From NCBI RefSeq assembly GCF_022878925.1, contig NZ_CP084629.1:434001-498000 (forward strand): DNA of 64,000 nucleotides, read 5' to 3'. This DNA comes from Caballeronia sp. TF1N1 (lineage in GTDB: Bacteria > Pseudomonadota > Gammaproteobacteria > Burkholderiales > Burkholderiaceae). Of this stretch, positions 63,462 to 64,000 are shown piece by piece. The stretch's first letter is position 1; each line of letters opens with the position of its first letter. The position numbers and the translations under genes were made by a program. The notes below the pieces were generated by a model that was given only the letters and a program-made list of their open reading frames with translations, did not search any database and was not told the origin of the DNA.

Positions 63462-64000
63462 GTACCCAAGCGAGTACGTCGGCCGTCGTGTGGCATCGCG
63501 ATGCCGCATCGAGCGCGTTGAAATGGCTGCTGCGTATCACGACCTTCGCGGTGCCCGTGTTTTTGCTGCTGCCGTTTATCGGCATCGTCAGTGCTTCGTT
63601 TTCGAAGAGCGGCGCGCTCGCGTTTCCGCCGAGCGACTGGACGCTCCACTGGTATCGCTCGATCTCGCCGGACTATTACGCTGCGCTTCGCTACAGCGTC
63701 GCGCTGGGCACGGCGACGACCGCGCTCGCCACGCTCGTCGGTGTGCCGCTTTCGTTGTCGATCGTGCGCGGACGTTATGCGGGGCGCGGCATCGTGAATG
63801 CGCTATGCGTTGCGCCGCTGGGCGTGCCGACTATCGTCATTGCGGTGGCGGGCTTCAAGTTCTTCATGCTCGCCGCCGACTGGCACGACATCGGACTCAA
63901 CGGAACGAGCGCGGCCATCGTGCTGATGCAGGCCGTGTTCACCTTGCCGCTCGTCGTGCGCTCGGTGGTCGCGAGCTTCGCGCACTACGACAATGCGCTC
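63458..64000 (+). CDS. Polyamine-type ABC importer, permease 2 (PotC-like), cut by window end
   Basis: The first 181 residues of a second permease, running off the end of the window. Start ATG at 63458 overlaps the previous stop. Visible are a first helix ('FAVPVFLLLPFIGIVSASF') and the stretch 'YSVALGTATTALATLVGVPLSLSIVRG'. The periplasmic binding protein of the system is not in the window and may follow. Confidence 0.9.
   Translation, partial: MSTQASTSAVVWHRDAASSALKWLLRITTFAVPVFLLLPFIGIVSASFSKSGALAFPPSDWTLHWYRSISPDYYAALRYSVALGTATTALATLVGVPLSLSIVRGRYAGRGIVNALCVAPLGVPTIVIAVAGFKFFMLAADWHDIGLNGTSAAIVLMQAVFTLPLVVRSVVASFAHYDNAL

Overview
The window looks like part of a secondary replicon (chromid or megaplasmid) of a Burkholderiaceae beta-proteobacterium, most like Caballeronia/Paraburkholderia. 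This rests on GC-rich genes with GC-rich third positions, a Tad pilus locus next to a TpsB porin, UrtABCDE/Fmd-type amide genes, and a partition/replication core that is plasmid-like rather than dnaA/oriC-like. No rRNA, tRNA or CRISPR array was seen. The genus is an inference from gene content, not a database match.

Layout. 0.2-3.5 kb: a low-complexity lipoprotein and a TpsB/FhaC-type outer-membrane transporter. 3.6-12 kb: a Tad (Flp-type) pilus operon, tadE-cpaB-cpaC-tadZ-cpaF-tadB-tadC-tadD, without a visible Flp pilin, prepilin peptidase or tadG. 12-22 kb: three c-di-GMP enzymes. One of them is translationally coupled to an orphan periplasmic solute-binding lipoprotein. An unusual H-NS protein has two DNA-binding domains and a histone-H1-like tail. 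22-23.7 kb: a TenA/CADD-like protein and an OmpW-type porin. 23.7-28.4 kb: gene-poor DNA holding a complete IS256-family element with perfect 8-bp target duplications, followed by four copies of a 16-bp palindrome that I interpret as the parS centromere. 28.4-32.7 kb: parB and parA (minus strand), a 630-bp origin with 21-bp iterons, a DnaA box and an AT-rich stretch, and a divergent rep gene. 32.7-34.4 kb: a NYN nuclease/OST-HTH protein just behind rep.

34.9-37.6 kb: a DyP peroxidase with an encapsulin-targeting tail next to its encapsulin shell gene, and a DUF1330 protein. 37.6-43.3 kb: a sugar ABC importer with its GntR regulator, divergent from an IlvD/Edd-type sugar-acid dehydratase. 43.4-51.8 kb: a long amide/urea operon. 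It has a promoter and a strong terminator in its leader, a five-gene Urt/Fmd-type ABC importer, an acetamidase/formamidase, an AmiC-like cytoplasmic amide sensor, an AmiR-like ANTAR antiterminator and an SDR. The layout suggests control by ligand-dependent antitermination. 51.8-53.2 kb: a lipoprotein glycoside hydrolase. 54-58.2 kb: a sugar-acid catabolic operon (GntR, SDR, MFS, ManD-type enolase). 58.2-61.3 kb: small stress or unknown proteins, a GNAT and a secreted hydrolase. 61.5-64 kb: a polyamine-type ABC importer running off the end.

The parts most worth attention are the replicon's own centromere and origin, the solute-binding-protein/c-di-GMP pair, the amide operon leader, the encapsulin-DyP pair, and the NYN-OST-HTH protein in the rep locus. 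All starts were chosen by eye from ribosome-binding sites, signal peptides and family lengths. No search or alignment could be run.
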